Origin: Rapana venosa | Lineage: Eukaryota > Mollusca > Gastropoda > Neogastropoda > Muricidae | Reading direction: 5' to 3' | DNA length: 64,000 nt | NCBI GenBank assembly: GCA_028751875.1 | Contig: CM054143.1 | Span: 63,494,397-63,558,396, forward strand | Part shown: piece by piece, positions 23,499 through 33,889 of the stretch | Numbering within the stretch: the stretch's first letter is position 1 | Layout: each line of letters starts with the position of its first letter | Notes under the pieces: generated by a model | The model's input: the letters and a program-made list of their open reading frames with translations, nothing else | What the model was told of the DNA's origin: nothing | The model's database searches: none | Position numbers and translations under genes: made by a program

Positions 23499-23890
23499 CC
23501 ATCATCATCACCACCATCATCACCACCATCACCATCATCATTGCAAGTGTGGCCAGCTTCCCTGGGTCACACCCCTATCATCTTCGTTGTCATCAACAAC
23601 AGAACCGTGGCCCACTTCCATAGGTCACTAGGGGTATTATCATCATCGTCATCCTCCTCCTTCTCCTCGTCATCATCATCATCATCATCATCATATCATC
23701 GTCATCACGTCATCATCATCGCCGTCGTCATCTTCATTATCATCATCATATTTATTAACAATGTGAGTTTGACCTGCATTTCCTGGTCATATTCCCCTAT
23801 CATCATCGTCGTCGTCGTCGTCATCATCATCATTTTCATCATCAACATCATTACAAGTGTGGCCCACTTGGTCACATACCCCTATCATTT
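23239..23890. repeat. Compound (ATT/ATC)n array with interspersed ~45-bp modules
   Basis: Trinucleotide tracts (ATT, ATC, CTC, GTC) alternate with about six diverged copies of a ~45-bp module of the form 'aaGTGTGGCC..cTTCC.tGGTCAcA.aCCCCTATCATC', starting near 23,310, 23,410, 23,545, 23,605, 23,760 and 23,853. Poly-His and poly-Ser ORFs here are repeat artefacts. Confidence 0.85.
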
Positions 23891-24819
23891 TCTTTCACCT
23901 TGACCCCCGCCCCCCCCCCCCCACAGTGTTTATTTGGGGGGGGGGGGGGCAGGACTAGCACTCTGTCTGCTAGGTAGAGAGCAAAGGTTTCAGGGACTGA
24001 CTTGTGACAACCTGTGCAATTTTTTTTTTTGGGGGGGGGAGGGGAATGTTGTCCACACCCCCCCCCCTTTCTCCAGGTCGCTAGGCCTACAGGGAGGTGA
24101 CCATCCTTCACCAGTTCATGCACGTGCCGGGGAGGGGGGCAGCTGACAGGACAGGACAGGACAGGACAGCTCACACCCCGCCAAAGGGAATGGAAAGGAA
24201 GGGGAGGGGGCAGTGCCACTGGCTGACCACACTGGGCACTGTCAGGGCTGGGCCAAGTGGACCAGAACCAGTGACAGCAACCATCTCCTGCCATGCTTGC
24301 CCCCCCACTCCCTTCACCAATCGGGACGAGCAAAGCAATGGCGAGGACCAACAGCTGTTGAGGTAGGTCCACAGAGTATTGATAGCATGGCAACAGTCTG
24401 ATCCTTTGCGTATTTTGACTAGTTTTGAACTTAGCCGCTCGTTTGTAGCCCTTGGTTTAACATCCTCAGTTTTTATCTTATTTTGCAAATCTTCCCACAA
24501 CAAAGCTTTCTAGCAGAAAGTTCTGTCTCCTGGCAACAGCGTCCACCATTGTTTATGTTCAGTTAAGAGAAAAAGAGTTCACAGAATAGTGCTCTTGAGT
24601 AACATTGCAGAAAAAAAATTGACTTCATACAGGTATCTTCAGTTTTATTGCAGATTAAAGGTCACAACTGATTTGTTTTGGTTACTGAAAAAGCAGTTTG
24701 TTTATCCGTATTTCAAATGGTCATGCATGATCGCAGTGTGTGTTTTTGGGTGTTCCACCTACCGCATGGTTCTGATTGGTGGTGTGCGATTAAGCGTTGA
24801 GCATCTACTTCTAGAAAAG
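23891..24819. other. GC-rich then unique stretch, no recognised gene
   Basis: Includes poly-C/G runs near 23,908-23,948, 24,020-24,035 and 24,057-24,066, and a short (ACAGG)n patch at 24,147-24,168. No recognised domain on either strand. Confidence 0.45.
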
Positions 24820-24892
24820 TGAGGTCTCTGACGCCTCGCTCCCCTACGACCTTATAGGTTATGGGACTCCTTTACCTTTTTTTTTTATACCA
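24820..24892 (+). mobile_element. SINE-A 3'-end fragment
   Basis: AAGTGAGGTCTCTGACGCCTCGCTCCCCTACGACCTTATAGGTTATGGGACTCCTTTACC is an almost exact sense match to the 3' end of the SINE-A copy at 31,966-32,260. The tRNA/5S head is absent, so it is 5' truncated. Confidence 0.85.
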
Positions 24893-25099
24893 TGTTTGTA
24901 ATATCTGTTTGAACTATTGATTATTTGTCATTGGTTGTACAACTGTGTAGGATTAGGTTGAATGCATGCGCTTTGATTTGTCTTTGCAAGATATAGCGCT
25001 ATATAAGTTCCATTAAAAAAAAAAAATTATCATTAATATTATTATTATTACTATTATTATTATTATTATTATATTATTATTATTATTATTATTATGATG

Positions 25100-25164
<65 letters not shown>

Positions 25165-25165
25165 G
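24893..25165 (+). mobile_element. CR1-like LINE 3' tail with expanded (ATT)n
   Basis: Short 5'-truncated copy: TGCATGCGCTTTGATTTGTCTTTGCAAGATATAGCGCTATATAAGTTCCATT, then A11 and about 140 bp of ATT repeats. It matches the last ~125 bp of the other CR1-like copies and abuts the 36-bp satellite. Confidence 0.82.
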
Positions 25166-27311
25166 TGGCTGATGTGGTGCTGACAATGGTGTGTTATAAT
25201 GTGAGTGATGTGGTGATGACAATACTCTGTCTTATAATGTAACTGATGTGATGCTGACTATGCTGTTATAATGTGGCTGTGTGGTGCTGGCAATGCTGTG
25301 TTATAATGTGACTGATGTGGTGCTGACTGTGCTGTGTGTGTTATACTGTGACTGATGTGGTGCTGACTGTGCTGTGTTATAATGTGACTGATGTGGTGCT
25401 GACAATGCTGTGTGTGTGTTACACTGTGACTGATGTGGTGCTGACAATGCTGTGTGTGTGTTACACTGTGACTGATGTGGTGCTGACTGTGCTGTGTGTG
25501 TTACACTGTGACTGATGTGGTGCTGACTGTGCTGTGTGTGTTATAATGTGACTGATGTGGTGCTGACTGTGCTGTGTTATAATGTGACTGATGTGGTGCT
25601 GACTGTGCTCTGTGTGTGTTACACTGTGACTGATGTGGTGCTGACTGTGCTGTGTGTTACACTGTGACTGATGTGGTGCTGACTGTGCTGTGTTATAATG
25701 TGACTGATGTGGTGCTGACAATGCTGTGTTATAATGTGACTGATGTGGTGCTGACTGTGCTGTGTGTGTGTTACACTGTGACTGATGTGGTGCTGACTGT
25801 GCTGTGTTATAATGTGACTGATGTGGTGCTGTGTTACAATGTGACTGATGTGGTGCTGTCTGTGCTGTGTGTGTTACACTGTGACTGATGTGCTGCTGAC
25901 TGTGCTGGGTGTGTTACACTGTGACTGTTGTGGTGCTGACTGTGCTGTGTGTGTGTTACAATGTGACTGATGTGGTGCTGACTGTGCTGTGTGTGTTACA
26001 CTGTGACTGATGTGGTGCTGACTATGCTGTGTTACACTGTGACTGATGTGGTGCTGACTGTGCTGTGTGTGTTACAATGTGACTGATGTAGTGCTGACTA
26101 TGCTGTGTTATAATGTGACTGATGGGGTGCTGACAATGGTGTGTTATAATGTGACTGATGTGGTGCTGACAATGCTGTGTTATAATGTGACTGATGTGGT
26201 GCTGACAATGCTGTGTTATAATGTGACTGATGTGGTGCTGACTATGCTGTGTGTGTTACACTGTGACTGATGTGGTGCTGACAATGCTGTGTTATAATGT
26301 GACTGATGTGGTGCTGACAATGCTGTGTTATGATGTGGCTATGTGGTGCTGGCAATGCTGTGTTACACTGTGACTGATGTGGTGCTGACTATGCTGTGTT
26401 ACACTGTGACTGATGTGGTGCTGACTATGCTTTGTGTGTTACACTGTGAATGCTGTGGTGCTGACTATGCTGTGTTATAATGTGACTGATGTGGTGCTGA
26501 CTGCTGTGTTATGATGTGACTGATGGGGTGCTGATAATGCTGTGTGTGTTACACTGTGACTGATGTGGTGCTGACTGTGCTGTTATAATGTGACTGATGT
26601 GGTGCTGACAATGCTGTGTGTGTTACACTGTGACTGATGTGGTGCTGACTGTGCTGTGTGTGTTACACTGACTGATGTGGTGCTGCTATGCTGTGTTATA
26701 ATGTATCTGATGTGGGGCTGACAATGGTGTGTTATACTGTGACTGATGTGGTGCTGACTATGCTGTGTTATACTGTGACTGATGTGGTGCTGACTATGCT
26801 GTGTTATACTGTGACTGATGTGGTGCTGACTATGCTGTGTTATACTGTGACTGATGTGGTGCTGACTATGCTGTGTTATACTGTGACTGATGTGGTGCTG
26901 ACTATGCTGTGTTATACTGTGACTGATGTGGTGCTGACTATGCTGTGTTATAATGTGACTGATGTGGTGCTGACAATGCTGTGTTATAATGTGACTGATG
27001 TGGTGCTGACTATGCTGTGTGTGTTACACTGTGACTGATGTGGTGCTGACTATGCTGTGTGTGTTACACTGTGACTGATGTGGTGCTGACTGTGCTGTGT
27101 GTGTTACACTGACTGATGTGGTGCTGACTATGCTGTGTTATAATGTATCTGATGTGGGGCTGACAATGGTGTGTTATACTGTGACTGATGTGGTGCTGAC
27201 TATGCTGTGTTATAATGTGACTGATGTGGTGCTGACTATGCTGTGTTATAATGTGACTGATGTTGTGCTGACAATGCTGTGTTAGAATGTGACTGATGTG
27301 GTGCTGACTAT

Positions 27312-27342
<31 letters not shown>

Positions 27343-27563
27343 TACCACTTAAAGTCACGAGATTTCTCTGCGTGAAATTCAGGCTGCTCTCCCCGGGGAG
27401 AGCACGTCGCCACAAGAGCAGCGCCACCTTTTTTTTTTTTTTTGGTCTGCAACTGTATTTCTTTCCCTATCAGAGTGGCTTTTTTCTAAGAATTTTGCCA
27501 GGGACAACTCTCTTGTTGCCGTGGGTTCTTTTACGTGCGCTAAATAATTTTCTGTAACACACG

Positions 27564-27594
<31 letters not shown>

Positions 27595-28145
27595 TAGCGC
27601 CCAGACCACCACTCATGATCTAATGGATGGGGGAAAAGTTTCGGGCCCAGACGGGATACGAACCACGCACACTTCCGACCCGGACTTTTCGCTTTCTGGA
27701 CAGGCGCGTTACCTCTAGACCACCGATTCACTATGCTGTGTGTGTTACACTGTGACTGATGTGGTGCTGACTATGCTGTTATAATGTGACTGATGTGGTG
27801 CTGACGATACTGTGTTATAATGTGACTGATGGGGTGCTGACAATGCTGTGTTATAATGTGACTGATGTGGTGCTGACTGTGCGTGTTTTTAATGTGACTG
27901 ATGTGGTGCTGACTATGCTGAGTTATAATGTGACTGATGTGGTGCTGACTGTGCTGTGTGTGTTACACTGTGACTGATGTGGTGCTGACTGTGCTGTGTG
28001 TGTTACACTGTGACTGATGTGGTGCTGACAATGCTGTGTTATAATGTGACTGATGTGGTGCTGACTATGCTGTGTTATAATGTGACTGATGTGGTGCTGA
28101 CAATGCTGTGTTACACTATGACTGATGTGGTGCTGACTGTGCTGT
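25166..28145. repeat. 36-40-bp satellite array of about 70 units, split by SINE-B
   Basis: The unit TATAATGTGACTGATGTGGTGCTGACAATGCTGTGT is 36 bp, with variants lengthened to 38-42 bp by extra GT pairs after GCTGTGT and alternatives AATG/TATG/TGTG and TATAAT/TACACT. A block at 26,733-26,985 is nearly homogeneous at 36 bp. Because 36 is divisible by three, long repetitive ORFs appear (such as CYTVTDVVLTML); these are not genes. Coverage is continuous except for the SINE at 27,309-27,731. Confidence 0.93.
27309..27731 (-). mobile_element. SINE-B, full-length, inserted in the satellite
   Basis: On the minus strand: a tRNA-like head with A box TGGTCTAGAGG and near-B box GGTTCGTATCC; a central domain GATGAGACGATAAACCGAGG...GTAAAAGAACCCACGGCAAC; and a 3' part with GGTGGCGCTG, a CTCTCCCCGGGGAGAG palindrome and GAATTTCACGCAGAGAAATCT. 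It ends in a TAAA/AAATA-type tail (27,309-27,342). I recall this domain as widespread in molluscan SINEs but cannot check it. Satellite units continue on both sides, with a very short duplicated CTAT at the borders. Confidence 0.85.
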
Positions 28146-28224
28146 ATGCAGGTGGTGTCCCGGAAGGAAGAGACAGCAGCACCAGGTTGCACCACACCAG
28201 ATGAAGAGTCACACCAGACGATTT

Positions 28225-28428
28225 AAAAATAATAATAATAATAATATAATAATAATAAGGTATGGTATCTCTATAGCGCTGAATCTTGTAAAGCAAATAG
28301 AAGGGCTTGCAATCAAATCATTTACATATACAACCTTCCACAAAAATAGAATTAACATATCACAAATGTATGCTCATTCACACGTATGCACATGCTCCCA
28401 AAAGCATGCGTACACACACACGCACGCA

Positions 28429-28503
<75 letters not shown>

Positions 28504-28845
28504 ATATTTAGGTAGGGTGGTGAGATGAAGGTGGCTGTTGAAAAGTAGAAGACATGAGCGGAAGACATCAGGTAGGAAATAAGTGCGTTTTGAGGCTGGA
28601 CTTGAAAGTGTCAATGTAAGCTTTTGGCGAAGTGAGAGAGGGAGGTCATTCCAGGTGAATGGACCAGAAACAAAGAAAGCGTCGGCCAACAGTGGTTTGT
28701 TTGAAACTGGGTGTTTGGTAGCGCATAGTGTCATCGGCTGAACGAAGGGAATGAGATGGAGTGTAAAGGTGAAGACAGTTACCGCAGCCAGAAATGTTTG
28801 ACCAGAATGGAAAGACTTGTCCACACCAGGCAAACGTGGACACTA
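28225..28845 (-). mobile_element. CR1-like LINE 3' end, antisense
   Basis: The minus strand encodes the C-terminus FVSGPFTWNDLPLSLRQKLTL preceded by a FTLHLIPFVQPMTLC stretch. A (CA)n tract follows (28,430-28,502 on plus), and the end TTCAGCGCTATAGAG...(ATT)n is at 28,225-28,290. It is 5' truncated near 28,845, and the coding part has frame changes. It belongs to the family at 49,555-51,770. Confidence 0.8.
28430..28502. repeat. (CA)n microsatellite in the LINE 3' UTR
   Basis: About 36 perfect CA pairs at the position where other copies of this LINE carry GT-rich patches. Confidence 0.93.
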
Positions 28846-28859
28846 AAACATTTAACTCA

Positions 28860-29450
28860 CAATCAGGAAAGTTTTGGGTGGTTGTAGTTTACGCCTGTAC
28901 AGTACTATTGATGGAGCATTTCAGATAGCTTTAGTTTTTGGCGTGAGGAGGCCAGGGTTGATGGAGTATTTTTGTGGCTTCTATTTTTAGCATGAAGGAT
29001 GGCCCTGGTGGAGCATTCTAGATGACTTCAGTGTTCGGGTGTACAGTAGGATCGGTTGAGTGGTTTTGGATGACTTCAGTGTTCGGGTGTACAGTAGGAT
29101 CGGTTGAGTGGTTTTGGATGACTTCAGTGTTCGGGTGTACAGTAGGATCGGTTGAGTGGTTTTGGATGACTTCAGTGTTCGGGTGTACAGTAGGATCGGT
29201 TGAGTGGTTTGGATGACTTCGGTTTCGATGTGTGGGAATAGTGTTGATAGAACAGTTGGCATCACCTACATGTTGCCGTGTGGGTGTAGTAGAATGGAGT
29301 AGTTTGGGTAGCTCTCGATTTTCCACGTGGGGGATAGTGCTTGGAGTATTGTGGATGGCTTTTGACTTTCCATGCGGGGGATAGTGCTAATGGAGTATTG
29401 TGGATGGCTGCAGCTTCTGCTCTGGAGGGGGAGGGGAGGTGATGGAGCAG
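28860..29450. repeat. ~48-bp minisatellite: four identical units inside a diverged array
   Basis: The core at 29,021-29,210 has four 48-bp units (GATGACTTCAGTGTTCGGGT...) that are nearly identical. On both sides older units of about 45-50 bp keep the pattern 'GAT(a/g)(a/g)CTT...TTT..GTG.GG..A...GATGGAGTATT', for example near 28,928, 28,976, 29,213, 29,310, 29,355 and 29,400. About 12 units in all. Confidence 0.8.
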
Positions 29451-29654
29451 AATCACTGTTGGATAATGTTTCACTGACTGCTGCATTTCCTGAGAGAGGC
29501 TGACTAGTTTGGTTCTGATAAGATCACACCACTGTGTCAGAGCAAATAATTTGACATGATGCTTCTCAATCCTTGGCTCCTGATTTTTCATGTTCATGAT
29601 GTGGCTTTCCCCTCACATGGCGTCCACCTGATATAGCCCTTGGGGGATGTGTGT
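29451..29654. other. Short unique spacer
   Basis: No recognised feature. Separates the 48-bp array from the 23/17-bp array. Confidence 0.5.
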
Positions 29655-30832
29655 GTGTAAATGGTGATGGGTGGGACATGGCCTCTGTGATGGGTGGGAC
29701 ATGGCCTCTGTGTTGGGTGGGACATGGCCATGGTTGGGACATGGCCTCTGTGTTGGGTGGGACAATGCAATGGGTGGGACATGGACATGGGTGGGACATG
29801 GCCATGGGTGGGACATGGCCTCTGTGATGGGTGGGACATGGCCATGGTTTGGACATGGCCTCTGTGATGGGTAGGACATGGCCTATGTGATGGGTGGGAC
29901 ATGGCCATGGGTGGGACATGGCCTCTGTGATTGGTGAGACATGGCCATGGGTGGGACATGGCCTCTGTGATGGGTGGCACATGGCCTCTGTGATGGGTGG
30001 GACATGGCCATGGGTGGGACATGGCCTCTGTGATGGGTGGGACATGGCCTCTGTGATGGGTGGGACATGGCCTATGTGATGGGTGGGACATAGGGGGTGG
30101 GACATGGCCATGGGTGGGACATGGCCATGGGTGGGACATGGCCTATGTGATGGGTGGGACATGGCCATGGGTTGGACATGGCCATGGGTGGGACATGGCC
30201 TCTGTGATGGGTGGGACATGGCCTCTGTGATGGGTGGGACATGGCCATGGGTGGGACATGGCCTCTGTGATGGGTGGGACATGGCCATGGGTGGGACATG
30301 GCCTCTGTGATGGGTGGCACATGGCCTCTGTGATGGGTGGGACATGGCCTCTGTGATGGGTGGGACATGGCCATGGGTGGGACATGGCCATGGGTGGGAC
30401 ATGGCCATGGGTGGGACATGGCCATGGGTGGGACATGGCCTCTGTGATGGGTGGGACATGGCCTCTGTGATGGGTGGGACATGGCCTCTGTGATGGGTGG
30501 GACATGGCCTCTGTGATGGGTGGGACATGGCCATGGGTGGGACATGGCCATGGGTGGGACATGGCCATGGGTGGGACATGGCCATGGGTGGGACATGGCT
30601 TCTGTGATGGGTGGGACATGGCCTCTGTGATGGGTGGGACATGGCCTCTGTGATGGGTGGGACATGGCCATGGGTGGGACATGGCCTCTGTGTTGGGTGG
30701 GACATGGCCTCTGTGATGGGTGGGACATGGCCATGGGTGGGACATGGCCTCTGTGATGGGTGGGACATGGCCTCTGTGATGGGTGGGACATGGCCATGGG
30801 TGGGACATGGCTTCTGTGATGGGTGGGAGGGA
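29655..30832. repeat. Minisatellite of mixed 23-bp and 17-bp units
   Basis: Two unit types alternate irregularly: ATGGCCTCTGTGATGGGTGGGAC (23 bp, here A) and ATGGCCATGGGTGGGAC (17 bp, here B). B is A without CTCTGTG plus one base change. About 56 units are present. Neither unit contains a stop in the minus-strand frames, so a frame of over 440 codons (His/Pro-rich) runs through the array. It has no other support as a gene. Confidence 0.93.
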
Positions 30833-31576
30833 CATTGGACATTAGTATTACGTCTGGTTTTACTGATGATGGGACTACATGAAATTTTATTCAAATTGTT
30901 TATTCATAATCATCTTCACGTTCTTTTTTACTGCTTGTTCAGGTGACAGCTCTGATACGGATGGTTTGGCTATAAAAGCCATGATGATGACGACTTAGCT
31001 TGCTGGATTTAAAGCTGTTCAGAGAATGACTCTTCCACACCCCTGACCCTGCCTGTTGGGAAACTAGAGCTCTTCAAAATGTTCCCAGTATTATGCCATC
31101 ACTCCTACAGGGATTACGTCATCACTGCAAAATGTTACTTGCATTGCGTCTTCAGTCTTTTCCTTACTGAAATAAAGTATCACTTCTTTACAGCCTGACC
31201 AACCCACTCCATCCCTCCTCCTTCACCAGTTCCAAGTGTCCTCCTTCCGTTGTTGGTGAGAAAGTCAGTCCCCCTCCCTTCCCTGAATCCCAGTCTTTAT
31301 CAAACCAAACTACAAAAATATTCATTGTGTATCCCCTACTTTATGATTGCTTTTACTTCTGAATTTCACTTGATTATAATCATCTCCCTTTCCTTCCTCT
31401 CCCTCCCCCTCCCCCCCCCCCCCCTCGTCCAAATCCCTTGAAAGCTCATCCCTAAGGAGGGGGTATAGAGTGAGTATAATGCTGTTGCTTGTTTATTCGT
31501 GACATGTGCGTGTGCATGAGTGTGCTTTGAACATCATTCACTCATTCGTTTTCTACTGTATGTTGCACACTCTCAC
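30833..31576. other. Stretch with no recognised gene
   Basis: Unique-looking, with a poly-C run near 31,410-31,424. No domain or repeat family recognised. Confidence 0.5.
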
Positions 31577-31712
31577 AGCCACTCATAAAAATAGAGCCAT
31601 CTATAACACTCACAGCCACTCATAAAAATAGAGCCATCTATAACACTCACACAGCCACTCATAAAAAAGAGCCATATATAACACTCACACAGCCATTCTT
31701 TGAAATAGAACC
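31577..31712. repeat. 37-39-bp tandem repeat, about 3.5 units
   Basis: Unit CAGCCACTCATAAAAATAGAGCCATCTATAACACTCA, followed by two close copies and one diverged partial copy (CAGCCATTCTTTGAAATAGAACC). Confidence 0.88.
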
Positions 31713-31879
31713 ATCTACAATTCTGTATTGACAGGACACTATAGGTAGCCTAAAACAAAAACGCATCAGTATGTTAACGATCTGAAATAAACCTTATAAT
31801 GCAATACAACTGACCCAAAACAAAGCGCAAACCACACTGTAACCACCAATCCAATACAGAAGGGGTCTATAACACCTGT

Positions 31880-32480
31880 AACAGGAAACTGAAAATTAAT
31901 CAAAACGCATAAGCATCCTACAACTGCCAACCCGTAGCCAGTGTAAAACACCACAACCGCCAACCGTAAAAAGGTAAAAGGTAAAGGAGTCCCATAACCT
32001 ATAAGGTCGTAGGGGAGCGAGGCGTCAGAGACCTCACTTCTCTAGGGCCAGCATATTGAGGGCGGCGCCCATCTCCTCTCCCTCGCTGCTTTACCTTCCC
32101 TGACCCTAAAGAGGGCAGGTACCCATTTACAGCTGGGAACTGGGGAACTGTACTGAAGCCAAGGCGCGCAAACGGTCACCCATCCAACTAGTAACCACGC
32201 TCGACGCTGCTTAACTTGGCTGGGGGAAAGCGAGTGCTCCGACCACTGAGCTATCCCGCCAACCCGTAGCCAGTGTAAAACACCACAACCGCCAACCCAT
32301 AACCTTGTGTAACATACTACAACCGCCTACCCATAATCACGTGTAACACATTACAACTTTCAACTCATAACCTCATGTAACACTACAACCGCCAACCTAC
32401 AGCCATACTACAACGAAACGTTTCAACTGCCAGCCCGAAACGTGTAACATTGCATTCGCCAACCCGATACGTATAACATA
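31880..32480. repeat. Degenerate ~32-36-bp tandem repeat, split by SINE-A
   Basis: Units of the type ACAACCGCCAACCCGTAGCCAGTGTAAAACACC recur with much divergence before and after the SINE (31,920-31,965 and 32,261-32,480; the last units read CGCCAACCTACAGCC, CTGCCAGCCCGAAACG, CGCCAACCCGATACG). Confidence 0.72.
31966..32260 (-). mobile_element. SINE-A, best copy (tRNA 5' half + 5S rRNA-like promoter)
   Basis: Read on the minus strand. Bases 32,260-32,225 give a tRNA-like 5' half, GGCGGGATAGCTCAGTGGTC..., whose TAGCTCAGTGG fits the pol III A box. Bases 32,216-32,172 then give a 45-base block matching the internal control region of animal 5S rRNA at 38 of 45 positions by hand alignment (SINE TTAAGCAGCGTCGAGCGTGG against 5S CTAAGCAGGGTCGGGCCTGG). 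The body contains GGTTATGGGACTCC and a pyrimidine-rich TTTACC-type end. No tRNA B box is seen. It sits in a degenerate tandem repeat, with similar CCGCCAACC on both sides. Confidence 0.85.
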
Positions 32481-32699
32481 ATTGTACAATTATGCAAACG
32501 CCAACTTGAAACAAAACGTATATGCAGACGTCAACTCTCAATCTGAAGAAACGTGTAACATGCACAACTGCGAAGTCTGGAACAACGTGTACATACTACA
32601 ACCGCCACCTACTACCGCAAATCCGAACAAACTTAAACACTATAATTATCGACCCCAGAAGTGTATCTATAACAATAGTCTGAAGCACTATCACTCAAC

Positions 32700-33110
32700 A
32701 CGGAAACAGAGACTATGGGCCTTCTCGGCCATGTCGTGCGCATGAACAACGGACGGATCCTAAAGACCCCTCTATGAAGAACTTGTGCAGGGAAAACGTC
32801 CCACAGACGTGTGCAGGAGGGACTTATTAGTCCTGAACATCGATCAGAACAACTGGGCAACAACAGCCCTCTAAGGGTCAACCTGAAGACAGACTGCAGA
32901 AAGGTTTCTCCAAGTTCGAAGACGCTTGTTCAGCAGGACGAGGCAAAGAGAACCAGAAGAAAGGCTGCAGCCCAGTCTGACAGACCAGCCTCAGACTTCG
33001 ATTGTCATTGCGTGTGGGACTGGCCAGCCACACCCGACGCTGTACCAGAATTAACACCTACAGCGCAACTCCATAGTCCTCCGAGACTGAAGGATGTTTA
33101 CTAAAATATA
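32700..33110 (+). mobile_element. LINE ORF2 C-terminal fragment
   Basis: In broken frames: LGHVVRMNNGRILK (32,713-32,760), ELVQGKRPTD (about 32,780-32,810), a W-containing linker, then a basic QQDEAKRTRRKAAAQSDRPASDFDC region and a degenerate Cys/His end (HTRRCT in another frame near 33,030). This is the usual LINE carboxy end 'LGHV.RM..GR..K..L..E...GKRP'. It lacks the RT, so it is 5' truncated. Confidence 0.65.
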
Positions 33111-33889
33111 TGTCTTCAAACTTACCTCCTTGTGTCATAATAGACAACACGCTAAGCAATTGAATGTGAGAGAATCGACAGTAGATAATCTGCATGGTCT
33201 AAATGCTGAAATTCAGTATGATAAATTTATTAAGTCCTTGATACCTTAAAAAAACTGTTGGTAGCTGGTATTGCTTGCATGTCTTATCAAAATGTTGATT
33301 AATTTGCCTGATAAGTAGAGAAAATAAGTGTTCATTTGTCAAATATGCTGGATAAATTAAATTCTCCCAATTCAATACTTAATTATCTCAAAACAGAAAT
33401 TCACGTAGGTTACGAGCAAAGGATTAAACATTTAAAGATGAAAGAACAGCAAACGTGTCGTCGCAGATCTTACAGCACCATACAAGGCCAGTGCGTTTTA
33501 TTCACAAACACACACGCCAGTGCACACACACACACGTACACACACACGCACACATTCACACACACACATTCACACACACATTCACACACACACACATGCA
33601 CACATTCCACCTTACGGAAGATTAGGCTATTGTTGCTGGTGACAAGGGATGACAAAATTAACAAAACTGTATATTCACACCACGAAACAAAAGAATAAAT
33701 ATATAACACTCACAGAGGAATATTAAATTTCTGATTAATTCTTTAAGAGCAGGTAAGATGAAAATATTTATTGTGTCAAATGAAACAATAATTATGAAAA
33801 TCTATAATCATTTTGTCCTAAAAACAGCAGTTTCATGTACATAAGAAATGTACATATTCGTAAAAGCCATCTTCATTATCGTCATAATG
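33111..33889. other. Unique stretch with (CA)n at 33,518-33,605
   Basis: Apart from an interrupted CA microsatellite (CACACA with ATTCACA insertions) no feature is recognised. Confidence 0.5.

Noticed and set aside
23308..23631. Poly-His and poly-Met frames considered as metal-binding protein
   Set aside because: They are readings of ATC/GAT trinucleotide tracts.
25461..28195. Direct repeats considered as a CRISPR-like array
   Set aside because: Units are contiguous without unique spacers, and the context is eukaryotic. It is a satellite.
29566..30894. A 442-codon open frame on the minus strand
   Set aside because: It lies wholly in the 23/17-bp minisatellite, several other frames are open too, and it has no domain or codon signal beyond the repeat.
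32160..32260. A 5S rRNA gene or tRNA gene
   Set aside because: Only the internal control region of 5S and only a tRNA 5' half are present, and the same fusion recurs in other copies, so it is a SINE head.
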